Positions 9,145 through 19,300 of a stretch of DNA of 64,000 nucleotides are shown here, piece by piece. The position numbers and the translations under genes were made by a program. Each line of letters starts with the position of its first letter. Positions within the stretch are counted from its first letter, which is position 1. Source of the stretch: Bacterioplanoides sp. SCSIO 12839 (GTDB lineage Bacteria; Pseudomonadota; Gammaproteobacteria; Pseudomonadales; Oceanobacteraceae); assembly GCF_024397975.1 (NCBI RefSeq), contig NZ_CP073745.1:1886501-1950500 (forward strand). Direction: 5' to 3'. The notes below the pieces were generated by a model. It was not told the origin of the DNA. It did no database searches and worked only from the letters and a program-made list of their open reading frames with translations.

Positions 9145-9145
9145 A

Positions 9146-10318
<1,173 letters not shown>

Positions 10319-10369
10319 TTAATTTAAAACTGTGTAATCAGAATGGCGCATTCAGGATGGTTTTTTACA

Positions 10370-10382
10370 GCGCGCGATAGTA
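10370..10382 (-). promoter_or_regulatory. Probable dapE operon promoter: -10 and discriminator
   Basis: On the minus strand TACTAT (10382-10377) is followed by CGCGCGC, about 60 bases upstream of dapE. It has the same -10 plus GC-rich discriminator layout as several other promoters in the window. Confidence 0.45.
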
Positions 10383-10429
10383 TCACAGCGCGACAGTGCG
10401 CTAAATCCTGTAAATAGTCCCTGAAGCAA

Positions 10430-10467
10430 TTGCGTCACGTTTTCGCGGTGGTAACATACGCGCCCTC
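10430..10467 (+). promoter_or_regulatory. Probable hpt promoter
   Basis: TTGCGT (10430-10435), a 16-base spacer, TAACAT (10452-10457) and then the discriminator ACGCGCCCTC lie 33 bases upstream of the hpt ATG. It diverges from the dapE promoter. Confidence 0.5.
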
Positions 10468-10499
10468 TGAATTTTGATAACTCCATAGGTAGTAACACG

Positions 10500-11063
10500 A
10501 TGAGCCAGCCACTGACTCTGGAAGAATTAAACAAGGTGATGGAAGAAGCTGATCTGCTGAAGTCCGAGCAGGAAGTTGAAGCAGCATTATCTTCAATGGC
10601 GGATGCCATTACTGATCGTTTAAAAGATTCGATGCCTGTGGTGTACGGCATTATGAATGGCGGCCTGGTAACGGCTGGTCGTTTGTTGCCTAAGCTGAAC
10701 TTCCCGCTGGAGCAGGGCTATATGCACGCCACGCGTTATCGTGGTGAAACGACCGGCTCAACCGATCTGCAATGGCAGGCACCGCCGTCAATTGATATGA
10801 CGGATCGCACGGTACTGATCGTGGATGATATTTTTGACGAAGGAAATACGCTGTGTGAAGTGGTCCGGTCCTGCAAACAGCAGGGTGCAAAAGAAGTAAT
10901 TACTGCCGTTTTGGTTAATAAGGTGCATGACCGTAAAAATACCGATCTGTGCATCGATATCGTGGGTATGGATGTTGAAGATCGTTACGTGTTTGGTTGC
11001 GGTATGGACTATCGCGGTTACTGGCGTAATGCGCCGGGTATTTATGCGGTAAAAGGCCTGTAA
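10500..11063 (+). CDS. hpt: Hypoxanthine-guanine phosphoribosyltransferase
   Basis: This 187-residue purine-salvage enzyme joins hypoxanthine or guanine to PRPP. The PRPP-binding motif is VLIVDDIFDEGNT at about residues 102-114, and the N-terminal flexible loop region holds TRYRGETTGS. The N-terminal extension LTLEELNKVMEEADLL is shared with the Pseudomonas-type Hpt rather than the shorter enterobacterial protein. It is transcribed alone, divergently from dapE, and closes with a strong intrinsic terminator. Confidence 0.94.
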   Translation: MSQPLTLEELNKVMEEADLLKSEQEVEAALSSMADAITDRLKDSMPVVYGIMNGGLVTAGRLLPKLNFPLEQGYMHATRYRGETTGSTDLQWQAPPSIDMTDRTVLIVDDIFDEGNTLCEVVRSCKQQGAKEVITAVLVNKVHDRKNTDLCIDIVGMDVEDRYVFGCGMDYRGYWRNAPGIYAVKGL

Positions 11064-11083
11064 CGCCGTACGTTATCCAGATA

Positions 11084-11122
11084 TAAAAAAACGCCACTGA
11101 CTCACATCAGTGGCGTTTTTTT
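11084..11122. terminator. Intrinsic terminator after hpt
   Basis: The 10-bp stem ACGCCACTGA/TCAGTGGCGT (11091-11100 and 11107-11116) has a 6-base loop, A-run before and T-run after, so it can serve both strands. Confidence 0.93.
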
Positions 11123-11134
11123 ATGGCCGAATTT

Positions 11135-11209
11135 CAACTGTCAGAGCTTCAGTTGTCAGAGTCTCAGCTATTAGAGTCTCGGATGTCAGACTCTCAGTTG
11201 TCAGAATCG
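11135..11209. repeat. Five-copy degenerate 15-bp tandem repeat
   Basis: Five consecutive 15-base units vary around CAGTTGTCAGAGTCT (11135, 11150, 11165, 11180, 11195). The array begins 12 bases past the hpt terminator and stops 4 bases before the 3' end of the PepSY gene on the other strand. It could be read as a QLSES peptide repeat on the plus strand, but no start with a ribosome site is seen and that frame soon runs antisense to the PepSY gene, so it is treated as non-coding. Confidence 0.75.
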
Positions 11210-11212
11210 GGC

Positions 11213-12775
11213 TCAGGCAGTCTGTATTTCTTTTTCTTCAGCAGATTCTTCCGCTACCTTAGCCTTGCGACCAGGTTTAACTTTTGCGGCTGGTTTGGGA
11301 AGGCGCCAGCAGAAATAGCCACATACCAGAGCCATAGCGATCAGTGTCAGATGAATGCCATCGACAATTTCATTGCCACCACCCAGCCAGCGCTGGCTGA
11401 TTAACGCATCGGCAACGATGACCGATAGCAGTGCAATCGCGATGGCAGCTAAGTAGCCTCTTGTGCGGGCATGCAGGTTGCTGCCGATCATGGCTGGCAG
11501 GATGGCGATAAACCAAGCGCCCCAGAAAATCGCTTCTTCGGTGTGGTGTTGTTCTTCGCCCAGATTCAGTGGCAGCAACCACTGGCTGGCCCCCAGGGTA
11601 ATGCCACAGCTGACGACCAGTCCGGCACAGATACCCAATGTCAGGCGCGCCAATATATGAGGTTTGTCGTTGTTATCGATGTTAGCCTGGCCTTGTTTTT
11701 TCTTCGCCAGCCAAATCATATTGCCACTGATGATCAGTGCACACAGCGCCAGGGTTGAAATGGCGTAGAAGAACTTCAGGGCAATGTCGCCAAATAACAC
11801 GTAATGGAGTGGTGTGACGGCCGCGAAAATCCGTTGGAACGGACCTTTTTCAACGCCGTCCAATTCGTGGATCTGGGCGCCGTCTTTGAGCTGAAAGGTG
11901 ATGCTTTGCAGGTTGCTCAGGGCATCTTTGTGATTGCCGGAGAACTTCGCCACGCCACCTGTGTCACCATAGCCATCAACCTGAATAAAGGTGACATCCA
12001 GTTCGGGTTGAATGGTTAATGTGCGCTGGTACAGCTCATTTAACGAAACAGCAGGTGCTGCTTCACCAACAACTTCAGCAGTCGGACCCAATACGGCAAC
12101 CGTCGCCTTCTCTACATCGCCATCGAATTTGGCCAGTGCCAGAATGGGGGATATCAGTCCCAAAAGGCCAAGAATGGTGCCAGTAAACGCCAGGATAAAA
12201 GAGAACGGTAGAGTCCATAAACCCAGTAGTTTGTGGTGGTCTGTCAGTAACAAACGCCAACTGCGTTTGGGGCGCAACATGACAAACTCTTTGTGCCATT
12301 TGGTGTGAATAACGATGCCAGCAATGATTGACAGCAGCATCACCATACCCGCCAGGCCAACCAAATAACGACCGAATGGGCGTGGGATGTGAAGGTCGGT
12401 GTGCAGGTGTTCAAAAATATGAGATACCTCGGAGCCACCAATGTCGATCTGTTGGTAGTTCTCCAGTTCGACATAACGGATTACCGAGTCTTCACCATCG
12501 AAGCGAGCTACCATGCCGTAACCTTTATCAGTTTCTGGTGCGACAAAGAAGGTTTTGGTACCAAACTCTTCACTGTTGGCGGCGGCCAGTAAGCGATCAA
12601 GATCAATGGTTTCAGCTGGCTTGAGACTGTTCAGCGTGGTTGATTGCCAATTCTCCAGCTCGTGAGCAAACATTGCCGGAAAGCCCGAAAAAGTGACGAC
12701 AAATAACATTATGCCTGCCAGTATGCCCAGCCAGGTGTGGGCACTGTAAAACACTTTGTGTGTGCGTTGTTCCAT
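11213..12775 (-). CDS. PepSY-associated inner membrane protein (iron-uptake type)
   Basis: The chosen start is the ATG at 12775 (MEQRTHKVFYSAHTWLGILA), because the frame upstream of it runs into the preceding gene. The 520-residue product has a first membrane helix at about 12-35, a long periplasmic PepSY region, a helix pair near 155-180, and further membrane segments near 195-225, 350-380 and 395-490; the layout is that of the PepSY_TM family (PiuB-like). These proteins accompany siderophore receptors and are thought to help ferric-siderophore reduction or uptake; the exact role is not established. The C-terminus is charged and low in complexity. It is the last gene of a three-gene operon with a Fur-box-like element upstream. 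Confidence 0.85.
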   Translation of the reverse strand: MEQRTHKVFYSAHTWLGILAGIMLFVVTFSGFPAMFAHELENWQSTTLNSLKPAETIDLDRLLAAANSEEFGTKTFFVAPETDKGYGMVARFDGEDSVIRYVELENYQQIDIGGSEVSHIFEHLHTDLHIPRPFGRYLVGLAGMVMLLSIIAGIVIHTKWHKEFVMLRPKRSWRLLLTDHHKLLGLWTLPFSFILAFTGTILGLLGLISPILALAKFDGDVEKATVAVLGPTAEVVGEAAPAVSLNELYQRTLTIQPELDVTFIQVDGYGDTGGVAKFSGNHKDALSNLQSITFQLKDGAQIHELDGVEKGPFQRIFAAVTPLHYVLFGDIALKFFYAISTLALCALIISGNMIWLAKKKQGQANIDNNDKPHILARLTLGICAGLVVSCGITLGASQWLLPLNLGEEQHHTEEAIFWGAWFIAILPAMIGSNLHARTRGYLAAIAIALLSVIVADALISQRWLGGGNEIVDGIHLTLIAMALVCGYFCWRLPKPAAKVKPGRKAKVAEESAEEKEIQTA

Positions 12776-12786
12776 GAATCTCTGTC

Positions 12787-13077
12787 TCAGCTGAATACGG
12801 TCAGTGAAAGAAGGTCGTAAAGACCAAATGCGATAAATAACCCACCTACTCTTGCCCAGGCTTTCAGGCCATTGGTCGCCAAAAGCGCCCAATAAAAAAG
12901 GCTGGCCCAGAACACAAAAAAGAAAACGCCACCGGCAAAAATTTGTTCCACCTTGTCTCCAAATGGCCAGGACAAAGTGATGGCAATGGTCAGGGTGATG
13001 GTCGTGAGGAAAGCGCCCAAAATCGCTGCGGTTATGCGGCTGGCGGTTGAGTTTAACCGGGATTTAAGCCAGTCCAT
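12787..13077 (-). CDS. DUF3649-like small membrane protein
   Basis: This 96-residue protein has three hydrophobic helices (about 16-36, 46-66 and 74-93) after a short positively charged start. By pattern it fits DUF3649, a family annotated as iron-uptake associated and typically encoded beside PepSY and DUF3325 genes. It overlaps the preceding gene by 14 bases and lies 11 bases before the PepSY gene, so the three are one operon. The family assignment rests on pattern and neighbourhood, not on a search. Confidence 0.65.
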   Translation of the reverse strand: MDWLKSRLNSTASRITAAILGAFLTTITLTIAITLSWPFGDKVEQIFAGGVFFFVFWASLFYWALLATNGLKAWARVGGLFIAFGLYDLLSLTVFS

Positions 13078-13387
13078 GAGCGTCTCCCGTTAGTAACTCT
13101 GCCAACACTAATCCGCCGACAATCAGGCTGACCACTGTCAGAAACGGAACAACGACCGGTCGCCAGATTCTGACTTGGGTAAAAATTGCAGCCACGCCCA
13201 TCAGGCTGAACAGCACGTAGAACAAGCCCTTTTCCCAGCCATACGGTGAATAAGCAAGCGCAAATGCTGCGGCCAGCAAAAAGCGACCGGCGATGCGGCG
13301 ACGGCGGTCAATTTTATCGCTGCGGTGTTGGCTGACGCCGTACATCAAATGCAGTGCTGGCCAGAGCAGGAAGATGGCGATGGGCAT
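13064..13387 (-). CDS. DUF3325-like small membrane protein
   Basis: This 107-residue protein carries four hydrophobic stretches and a charged HRSDKIDRRRR segment after the first helix. The arrangement (HQ..., then an LR.AG-like helix, then a GW..GL helix) resembles DUF3325, which travels with PepSY and DUF3649 genes in siderophore loci. It is the first gene of the operon, starting at the ATG at 13387, about 50 bases downstream of the Fur-box-like sequence. The family call is tentative; the membrane nature is clear. Confidence 0.6.
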   Translation of the reverse strand: MPIAIFLLWPALHLMYGVSQHRSDKIDRRRRIAGRFLLAAAFALAYSPYGWEKGLFYVLFSLMGVAAIFTQVRIWRPVVVPFLTVVSLIVGGLVLAELLTGDAHGLA

Positions 13388-13435
13388 AACGGTGAGAGAC
13401 TCTGATTATCCTTTGAGGTGCGAATAGTAATGAAT

Positions 13436-13450
13436 TGCAAATGATTATCA
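13436..13450 (-). promoter_or_regulatory. Fur-box-like operator
   Basis: The sequence TGCAAATGATTATCA matches the 7-1-7 Fur core TGATAAT-n-ATTATCA at 12 of the 14 defined positions. It is 49 bases upstream of the DUF3325-like start and about 120 upstream of the RND operon on the other strand. Iron-dependent repression of the PepSY operon is inferred. Confidence 0.6.
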
Positions 13451-13568
13451 AGGACTATTGAGCGTAAAGAAATAAGCTTTGTATAACCTCAGTAAAGTAC
13501 CGTAAAAGGCATCAACAGCGAGTACGCAGCTGCTTATCATTTCTGGCTTGTTGAAATGAGATTCCTCT

Positions 13569-15086
13569 ATGTTTATAAGCCGACAGCTGTTTGCAGGGCT
13601 TGTTGCATTGCCGTTAATGGCGTGTAGTCAGCTGGATGTTATTGATAATCCTGGTTCTGATGGTCAGCTTGAAAATCACCCGTTGTTATCAGATTGGTCC
13701 GATACAACTCCTTCTCAATCTGTGCCAGACGAGTGGTGGCGATCATTTGATGATCCGGCACTGAATTCGCTGATTGATACCGCTCTGGCGAATAACTTTT
13801 CCTTACAGGCATCTCTGGCGCGTATTGAGCAAAGTGCGGCGCTATTGCGTATCGATGCCAGTGGCCAGTACCCGGATGTGAATATCCAGGCGGGTCGTAA
13901 CCGAAATGAAAACAGCGCGCTTACCAGTAACCGTGTAACACAGAACTGGACGGCCGGGCTAAATGCTTCCTATGAAATTGACTTCTGGGGCGCCGTTGCG
14001 GCTGCCCGAGAACAGGGTGAATTTGAGTTGTCTGCGACTCAGGCCGCGGCTCGTATTCAGTCGAATACGGTGGCCAGTCAAATCAGCAATGCCTGGTACG
14101 GCTACTTAAAAGAAAGTCGCCAACTGGAGTTGTTGCAGCAACAAAAACAACGGGTTGAATCTGGCTTAAAAGCGATTAATGCGCGCTTTCAGCGAGGCCG
14201 GTCTCAGGTGTCGGATGTCTGGCAGCAGCAGTCCTTGCTCGAATCCATTGAGGCCGATGTGTATCGAACGGATTCACGCCGTCAGATTTACCTGAATCAA
14301 TTGCAGCTCTGGTTAGGTGGTGCTGTATCCAGTGATGCTGTAAACGACGTATTGCAGCAGGCACTAGCCAGTCACTCAACGGTTAATGTGTTGCCGGCGC
14401 TGTTTGAGTCGGGTGAAGGGTTTAATCAAAGTGAAGGGCTTAATCCAAATAAGCATAAACAAACCGCTGTGTCGGTTGAGGCGTTAGGGCAGCGTCCGGA
14501 TGTACAGCAAGCCTGGTTTAATGTGCTTGCTGCGAATGCCGGTGTCGCCATTGCGGAAGCCAATCGCTACCCGCGTTTTACCCTGACCGCCAGTTATAGC
14601 GGTCAGGACCCTGATTTCAGCAATGTGTTTGACGACTGGGTCGCTAATGTAGCTGCCAATCTGGTGTTGCCGCTGATTGATGGTGGTGAGCGACGTGCTC
14701 GGGTTGCTGCACAACGGGCGGCGCTTGAGGTATCCCTGGCAGACTATCAGCAGGTTCTGCTGGCGGCAGCGGATGAGGTTCAGCAGCAACTGATTCGTGA
14801 GCAGGAATTTGTCAGCCTGAACGCCAGTCTGAATCGACAACTTGAACTGGAGCGTAAGACGCAATCGTTCCAGGCCAGTCGTTATGCCAAAGGGGTGGGT
14901 GATTTTTTAGCGTTGCTGACCGCTCAGCGAGATGTGTTGTCGCTGGAGCGTCAGGTGCTGGAAAACAAACTATCAGCGGTTCAGGCCCGTATCGCATTGT
15001 ATCAATCCGTTAGTCATGGTCGTTTTTTACCGTCTGATTCTGACTCTCCCGTTATGCCTAAGACACAGGAAGATGTTTCATCATGA
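13569..15086 (+). CDS. RND efflux outer membrane lipoprotein (NodT/OprM family)
   Basis: This 505-residue TolC-like factor starts with a lipoprotein signal; the lipobox LMAC places the lipidated cysteine at 19. The mature protein has the two repeated halves typical of the family, with phrases such as VPDEWWRSFDDPALNSLI near 55-75, the NASYEIDFWG segment near 140, and ALGQRPDVQQAW at the start of the second half. It forms the outer membrane channel of a tripartite pump. It overlaps the next gene by 4 bases (ATGA), so all three pump genes form one operon. The outer-membrane-first order is less common than fusion protein-permease-channel. Confidence 0.92.
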   Translation: MFISRQLFAGLVALPLMACSQLDVIDNPGSDGQLENHPLLSDWSDTTPSQSVPDEWWRSFDDPALNSLIDTALANNFSLQASLARIEQSAALLRIDASGQYPDVNIQAGRNRNENSALTSNRVTQNWTAGLNASYEIDFWGAVAAAREQGEFELSATQAAARIQSNTVASQISNAWYGYLKESRQLELLQQQKQRVESGLKAINARFQRGRSQVSDVWQQQSLLESIEADVYRTDSRRQIYLNQLQLWLGGAVSSDAVNDVLQQALASHSTVNVLPALFESGEGFNQSEGLNPNKHKQTAVSVEALGQRPDVQQAWFNVLAANAGVAIAEANRYPRFTLTASYSGQDPDFSNVFDDWVANVAANLVLPLIDGGERRARVAAQRAALEVSLADYQQVLLAAADEVQQQLIREQEFVSLNASLNRQLELERKTQSFQASRYAKGVGDFLALLTAQRDVLSLERQVLENKLSAVQARIALYQSVSHGRFLPSDSDSPVMPKTQEDVSS

Positions 15087-16324
15087 GTGCACCACAAAAA
15101 TCTTCATTGAAATCCGCCATGATTGTTGTGGCTGTCTTGCTTGTTGGTCTGGCCATTGCGGCATTTATTATCAAAAGTGCCCCGCGTCCTGAACGAGTGA
15201 CCCCGGAAGTAAAAGCTCGTCTGGTTGAGGTGGCGGATATTCGTGTGGCGCAACAACTGCCTTACTGGAGTGCCGGCGGGCGTGTGATGGCGTCCCAACA
15301 AGTTGACTTAATGCCCGAAGTGTCTGGCCGGATTAAGTCCATTGCGGCGGATGCCATCCCGGGTGCGCGGCTGAGTAAGGGTGCGTTGTTGGCCGAAATT
15401 GATGAGCGTGACTATCGGTTGGCCATGGCTCAGCGGCAAGCAGCTTATGCTCAGGCTGTAGCGGCGTTGAAAATAGAGAAGGGGCAGGCGTCACTTGCCC
15501 GTGAGGAGTATGAGTTGGCGGCAGCGCAATTGTCGGCGGAAGATAAAGCTCTGGTGTTACGTGAGCCTCAGATTGCTCAGGCACAAGCCGAAGTTCAGAC
15601 GGCCAAAGCTAACCTTGATCAGGCTGCTTTAAATCTGGAAAGAACCCGTATTCGTATGCCATTTGACGGACAAATTAATCAACGCCACATTTCAGTTGGC
15701 AGCCAGGTATCGGTATCGGGCCGTGCTTTTGAACTGGTGAATACCGATGAATTCTGGATTGAAGTGAAAATCCCCGCGGCCTTCCTGCCTCTGCTTGATC
15801 CGCAACAGCCTGCGCTTATTCGCCAATCTGGCTGGTTGGCGTCAGAAGTGCGTGAGGCACAGGTTCTGAATGTATTGCCGGCCGTTGATAGTGCCGACCG
15901 TCAGGTCAAGGTGTTGCTGTCATTATCCGATCCTTTAGCGTTGGAAAACCCTGAATTAGCCAAAGTATTGCTGAATGACTTTGTCGAAGTGCAGCTGTTT
16001 GGTCGTTTGAATCAACCCAGCTACGAAATTGCGGCGCAATTAATCGACAATAACAACCAGATTTGGGTGGTAAATGATGGCCAGTTACAGCAAAGAACGG
16101 TGGATGTTTTATACCGCGGACGTGAGCTGAGTTGGGTGGCTAGCGATCTGGCAGATAGTGATGAAGCGTCAGGAGTTCAGCCGGGAGATAAGCTGTTGAT
16201 CAGTAAGGTGGATGCGGCTGTGGCCGGTGCCCCGGTTCGTGTGTTGGGCGACGATAGCAGTACAAATAAGGCTGCTGACAATGATGTTGATTCTGGCAAA
16301 GATGAAGGTGTGAGTTATGACTGA
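15083..16324 (+). CDS. RND efflux membrane fusion protein (HlyD/AcrA type)
   Basis: This 413-residue protein has a single N-terminal membrane anchor (about 12-32). A biotinyl-lipoyl half-motif follows (VMASQQVDLMPEVSGRI), then a coiled-coil hairpin with AYAQAVAALKIEKGQ and QAQAEVQTAKANLDQAALNLERT, then the second lipoyl half (RIRMPFDGQINQ) and a beta-barrel region. It bridges the permease and the outer membrane channel. The C-terminal 25 residues are acidic and probably disordered. It overlaps the permease gene by 8 bases. Confidence 0.93.
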   Translation: MSAPQKSSLKSAMIVVAVLLVGLAIAAFIIKSAPRPERVTPEVKARLVEVADIRVAQQLPYWSAGGRVMASQQVDLMPEVSGRIKSIAADAIPGARLSKGALLAEIDERDYRLAMAQRQAAYAQAVAALKIEKGQASLAREEYELAAAQLSAEDKALVLREPQIAQAQAEVQTAKANLDQAALNLERTRIRMPFDGQINQRHISVGSQVSVSGRAFELVNTDEFWIEVKIPAAFLPLLDPQQPALIRQSGWLASEVREAQVLNVLPAVDSADRQVKVLLSLSDPLALENPELAKVLLNDFVEVQLFGRLNQPSYEIAAQLIDNNNQIWVVNDGQLQQRTVDVLYRGRELSWVASDLADSDEASGVQPGDKLLISKVDAAVAGAPVRVLGDDSSTNKAADNDVDSGKDEGVSYD

Positions 16325-19300
16325 TCATCAGAAGCGTGCCTCGCGCCGGGGGCCGGTTGCCTGGATGTCTGAGCATCGGGTTGCCCCCAATCTGCTGATG
16401 GCCTTTCTGATTATTGGCGGCTTTTTGATGTCGCTGACCATCAGGAAGGAGTTTATCCCGCCGTACGAGGCCGATGCTGTTAGTGTTTACGTCGCCTACC
16501 CGGGTGCAACACCTTCCGAAATGGAGCAGGGGGTGGTGCTGCCGATTGAAAATGAGCTGTCCTCGCTGGATGGTTTCAAAGAAGTAACCTCAAATATCAG
16601 TCGAGGTTCGGCACGTGTTAGTGTCGAGCTTGAAAACGGCGTCGATAAACAGCAGGCCTACCAGGATATTCAACAGGCTGTTAACCGTATCAGCACGTTT
16701 CCAGCGCAGATAGAGCGGCCAATTGTCAGTCTGGTGAGTGGCTCTATTGAAGTGATGGAACTTGCGTTGTTCGGACCGCTGGATCGCTTTGAGTTAAAAC
16801 GGCTGGCTGAACGCATCAAGGATCAGCTGTTGACGTCGTCACAGATCAGTAAAGTTGAGCTTCAGGGGTTGCCGGATGAGGAGGTGCAGATTGATATTCG
16901 CCAGGTTGATTTGCAGCGTTATGGTTTGTCGTTAAACCAGATTGCCGGTGTAATCTCTGATAATGCACTGGAGCAGAGTGCCGGAGCGGTAAAGACGGGT
17001 GCAGGAGATATTCTGGTTACCTTAAATGATCGTGCCTACTGGGCTGAAGATTTTAAGCAGATCCCTTTGTTGACGGATGAGCAAGGGGTTCAGCTGCGTC
17101 TCGGAGATATAGCAGTTGTGCAGGAGGGCTTTGCCGACTCCAACCAACTGGTCACCTATAACGGAAAAACCTCCGTTCGGTTTGATATTCATCGCGCTGA
17201 AAGCCAGACGCCATTGACGGTGGTTGAGGCTGCATACGAAAAACTGGATCAAATCCGAACGGAGCTACCACCTGGCGTGGAGCTGATTGTTACCGATGAT
17301 GATGGTGAAACTTACCGTCAGCGGGTGGGGTTATTGCTGAAGAATGCGTCTATCGGACTGATTCTGGTGATGGTTTTGTTAAGCCTGTTTCTTGAATACC
17401 GTTTGGCGTTCTGGGTCACCATGGGCATTCCTACCGCCTTTTTGGGTGCGCTGTTATTGCTGCCGATGTGGGATGTATCCATCAATATGGTGTCGATGTT
17501 TGCCTTTATTGTGGCGCTTGGCATTGTGGTGGATGACGCCATTATTGCCGGAGAAAATATCTACGAGCACATGCAGCAGGGCATGCCATTCCATGATGCG
17601 GCAATTGTGGGTGCCCGCGAAGTTGCCATGCCGTTGGCTTTTGCCATTCTGACCAATGTTGCTGCGTTTTTACCATTGCTGAGTTTGCCAGGGTTTATGG
17701 GGAAGTTGTTTATCGCCATTCCGATTGTGGTAATCAGCTGCTTTATGATTTCCTGGCTGGAGGCATTATTTATTTTGCCTACCCATTTGGCCAACCTGAA
17801 ACAAACGCCTAAGTCGGGCCTTGGTCTTAAGCTGGATCGTTTACAGGGTAAGGTCGATCACAAACTTCATGCTTTTATTAATAATTCTTACTTGCCTGTG
17901 CTGGATAAGGCGTTAAAAAATCCGGGGCTGACACTCGCGATTGCGCTTGCGATTGGCGCGATTGTGCTCTCTTACCCCATGAGTGGGCGAATGGGGTTCA
18001 GTATGTTTCCGCGGCTTGAAGGCGAATTTGCGGTGGCGACTGTTGAGCTGCCTAGTAACGCTCCTTTTTCACAGGCAAAAGCCGTTCGTACCCACCTTGA
18101 AGAAAGCCTGTATGAGATTGCTGAACCGTATAAAGCGGCGGGTGTCCCTCTGGTGGTTAGTGTCGAAGGCAGTATCAGTGGTTCCAGTGTGGAAATTGAG
18201 GCAAGGCTGGTGGATATCGAACAGCGCCCCATTAGTGCTAATGAGACGGTGAAGCGTTGGCGTGAGGTGATTGGCGAAATTCCCGGTATTCGAAGTCTGA
18301 CCTTTGATGCTGAGCGCGGTGGTGGCCCATCCGGAGGCTCTGGATTGACAGTCGAGTTACGGGGTAGTAACTCCGGTGACCTCAGAGCCGCATCGGCGGC
18401 GCTTGCTGAGCAGCTTGAGCAATTGTCAGGTGTCACGGATGTGGCTAACAGCTTTGAATCCGGATCGCCACAGTGGGATATCAAGCTGAATGCACTGGGT
18501 CGAAGCCTGAACTTGGACGCCAATGATGTGGCCTCTCAGGTTCGTGCGGCATTGTACGGTGCCAGGGCCTTACGACAGCAGCGTGAGCGCAATGAAGTCA
18601 CGGTATTGGTCAGGCTGCCGTTGGCTGAACGTTCTTATGCAGCCGATATTGAGCGTTTGCAAATTCAAACCGCGGCTGGTGGTTATGTGCTGCTGGGTGA
18701 CATTGCTGAGTTAGTTAAAGAACGAGCACCTGCGACCATTACTCGCCGTGATGGCCAGCAAATTGTGCGAGTGACCTCTGAGGTGGAGCCACGATCACAA
18801 ATACCTGCTGTGATTAGTGTGTTGTCGGATGAGGTGTTTGATGATTTGAGGTCGTTATACCCATCGGTTGAATTCAGTTTTCAGGGGCGTCAGGCCAACA
18901 CTCAGGAAAGCGTCAGTAGCTTGCAGCTGTATGGATTTTTCTCAATGTTGCTGATTTACGTATTGCTGGCGATTCCATTCCGCAGCTATGCCCAGCCACT
19001 ATTGATTATGATGGTAATCCCTTTTGGTGCCGTGGGCGCGATTATCGGGCATGTATTGCTGGATTTGGCAGGGCGAGACATGGGAATGTCGATTATGAGT
19101 ATTATGGGTATTGTAGCACTGGCAGGCGTGGTGGTTAACGACTCTCTGATTCTGGTGACCTATGCCAACGAACAGCGACAAAAGGGCTTAAATGCACTGC
19201 AGGCTGTGAGGGCGGCTGGCGTTCGGCGTTTTCGCCCAATTCTGCTGACCACACTCACGACTTTTGGTGGCCTGGCACCCATGGTGTTTGAGGGCTCGCG

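Noticed and set aside
11135-11209. Possible CRISPR-like repeat array
   Set aside because: The units are contiguous 15-mers with no spacers and no cas genes, so it is a plain tandem repeat.
11123-11404. Plus-strand reading frame starting with QLSES-type repeats
   Set aside because: It arises from the 15-bp tandem repeat and then runs antisense to the 3' end of the PepSY gene; it has no ribosome site and follows directly on a terminator.
17972-18523. 183-codon minus-strand frame inside the RND permease gene
   Set aside because: It lies wholly within the permease reading frame, which has full-length family features; the frame is a codon-bias shadow.
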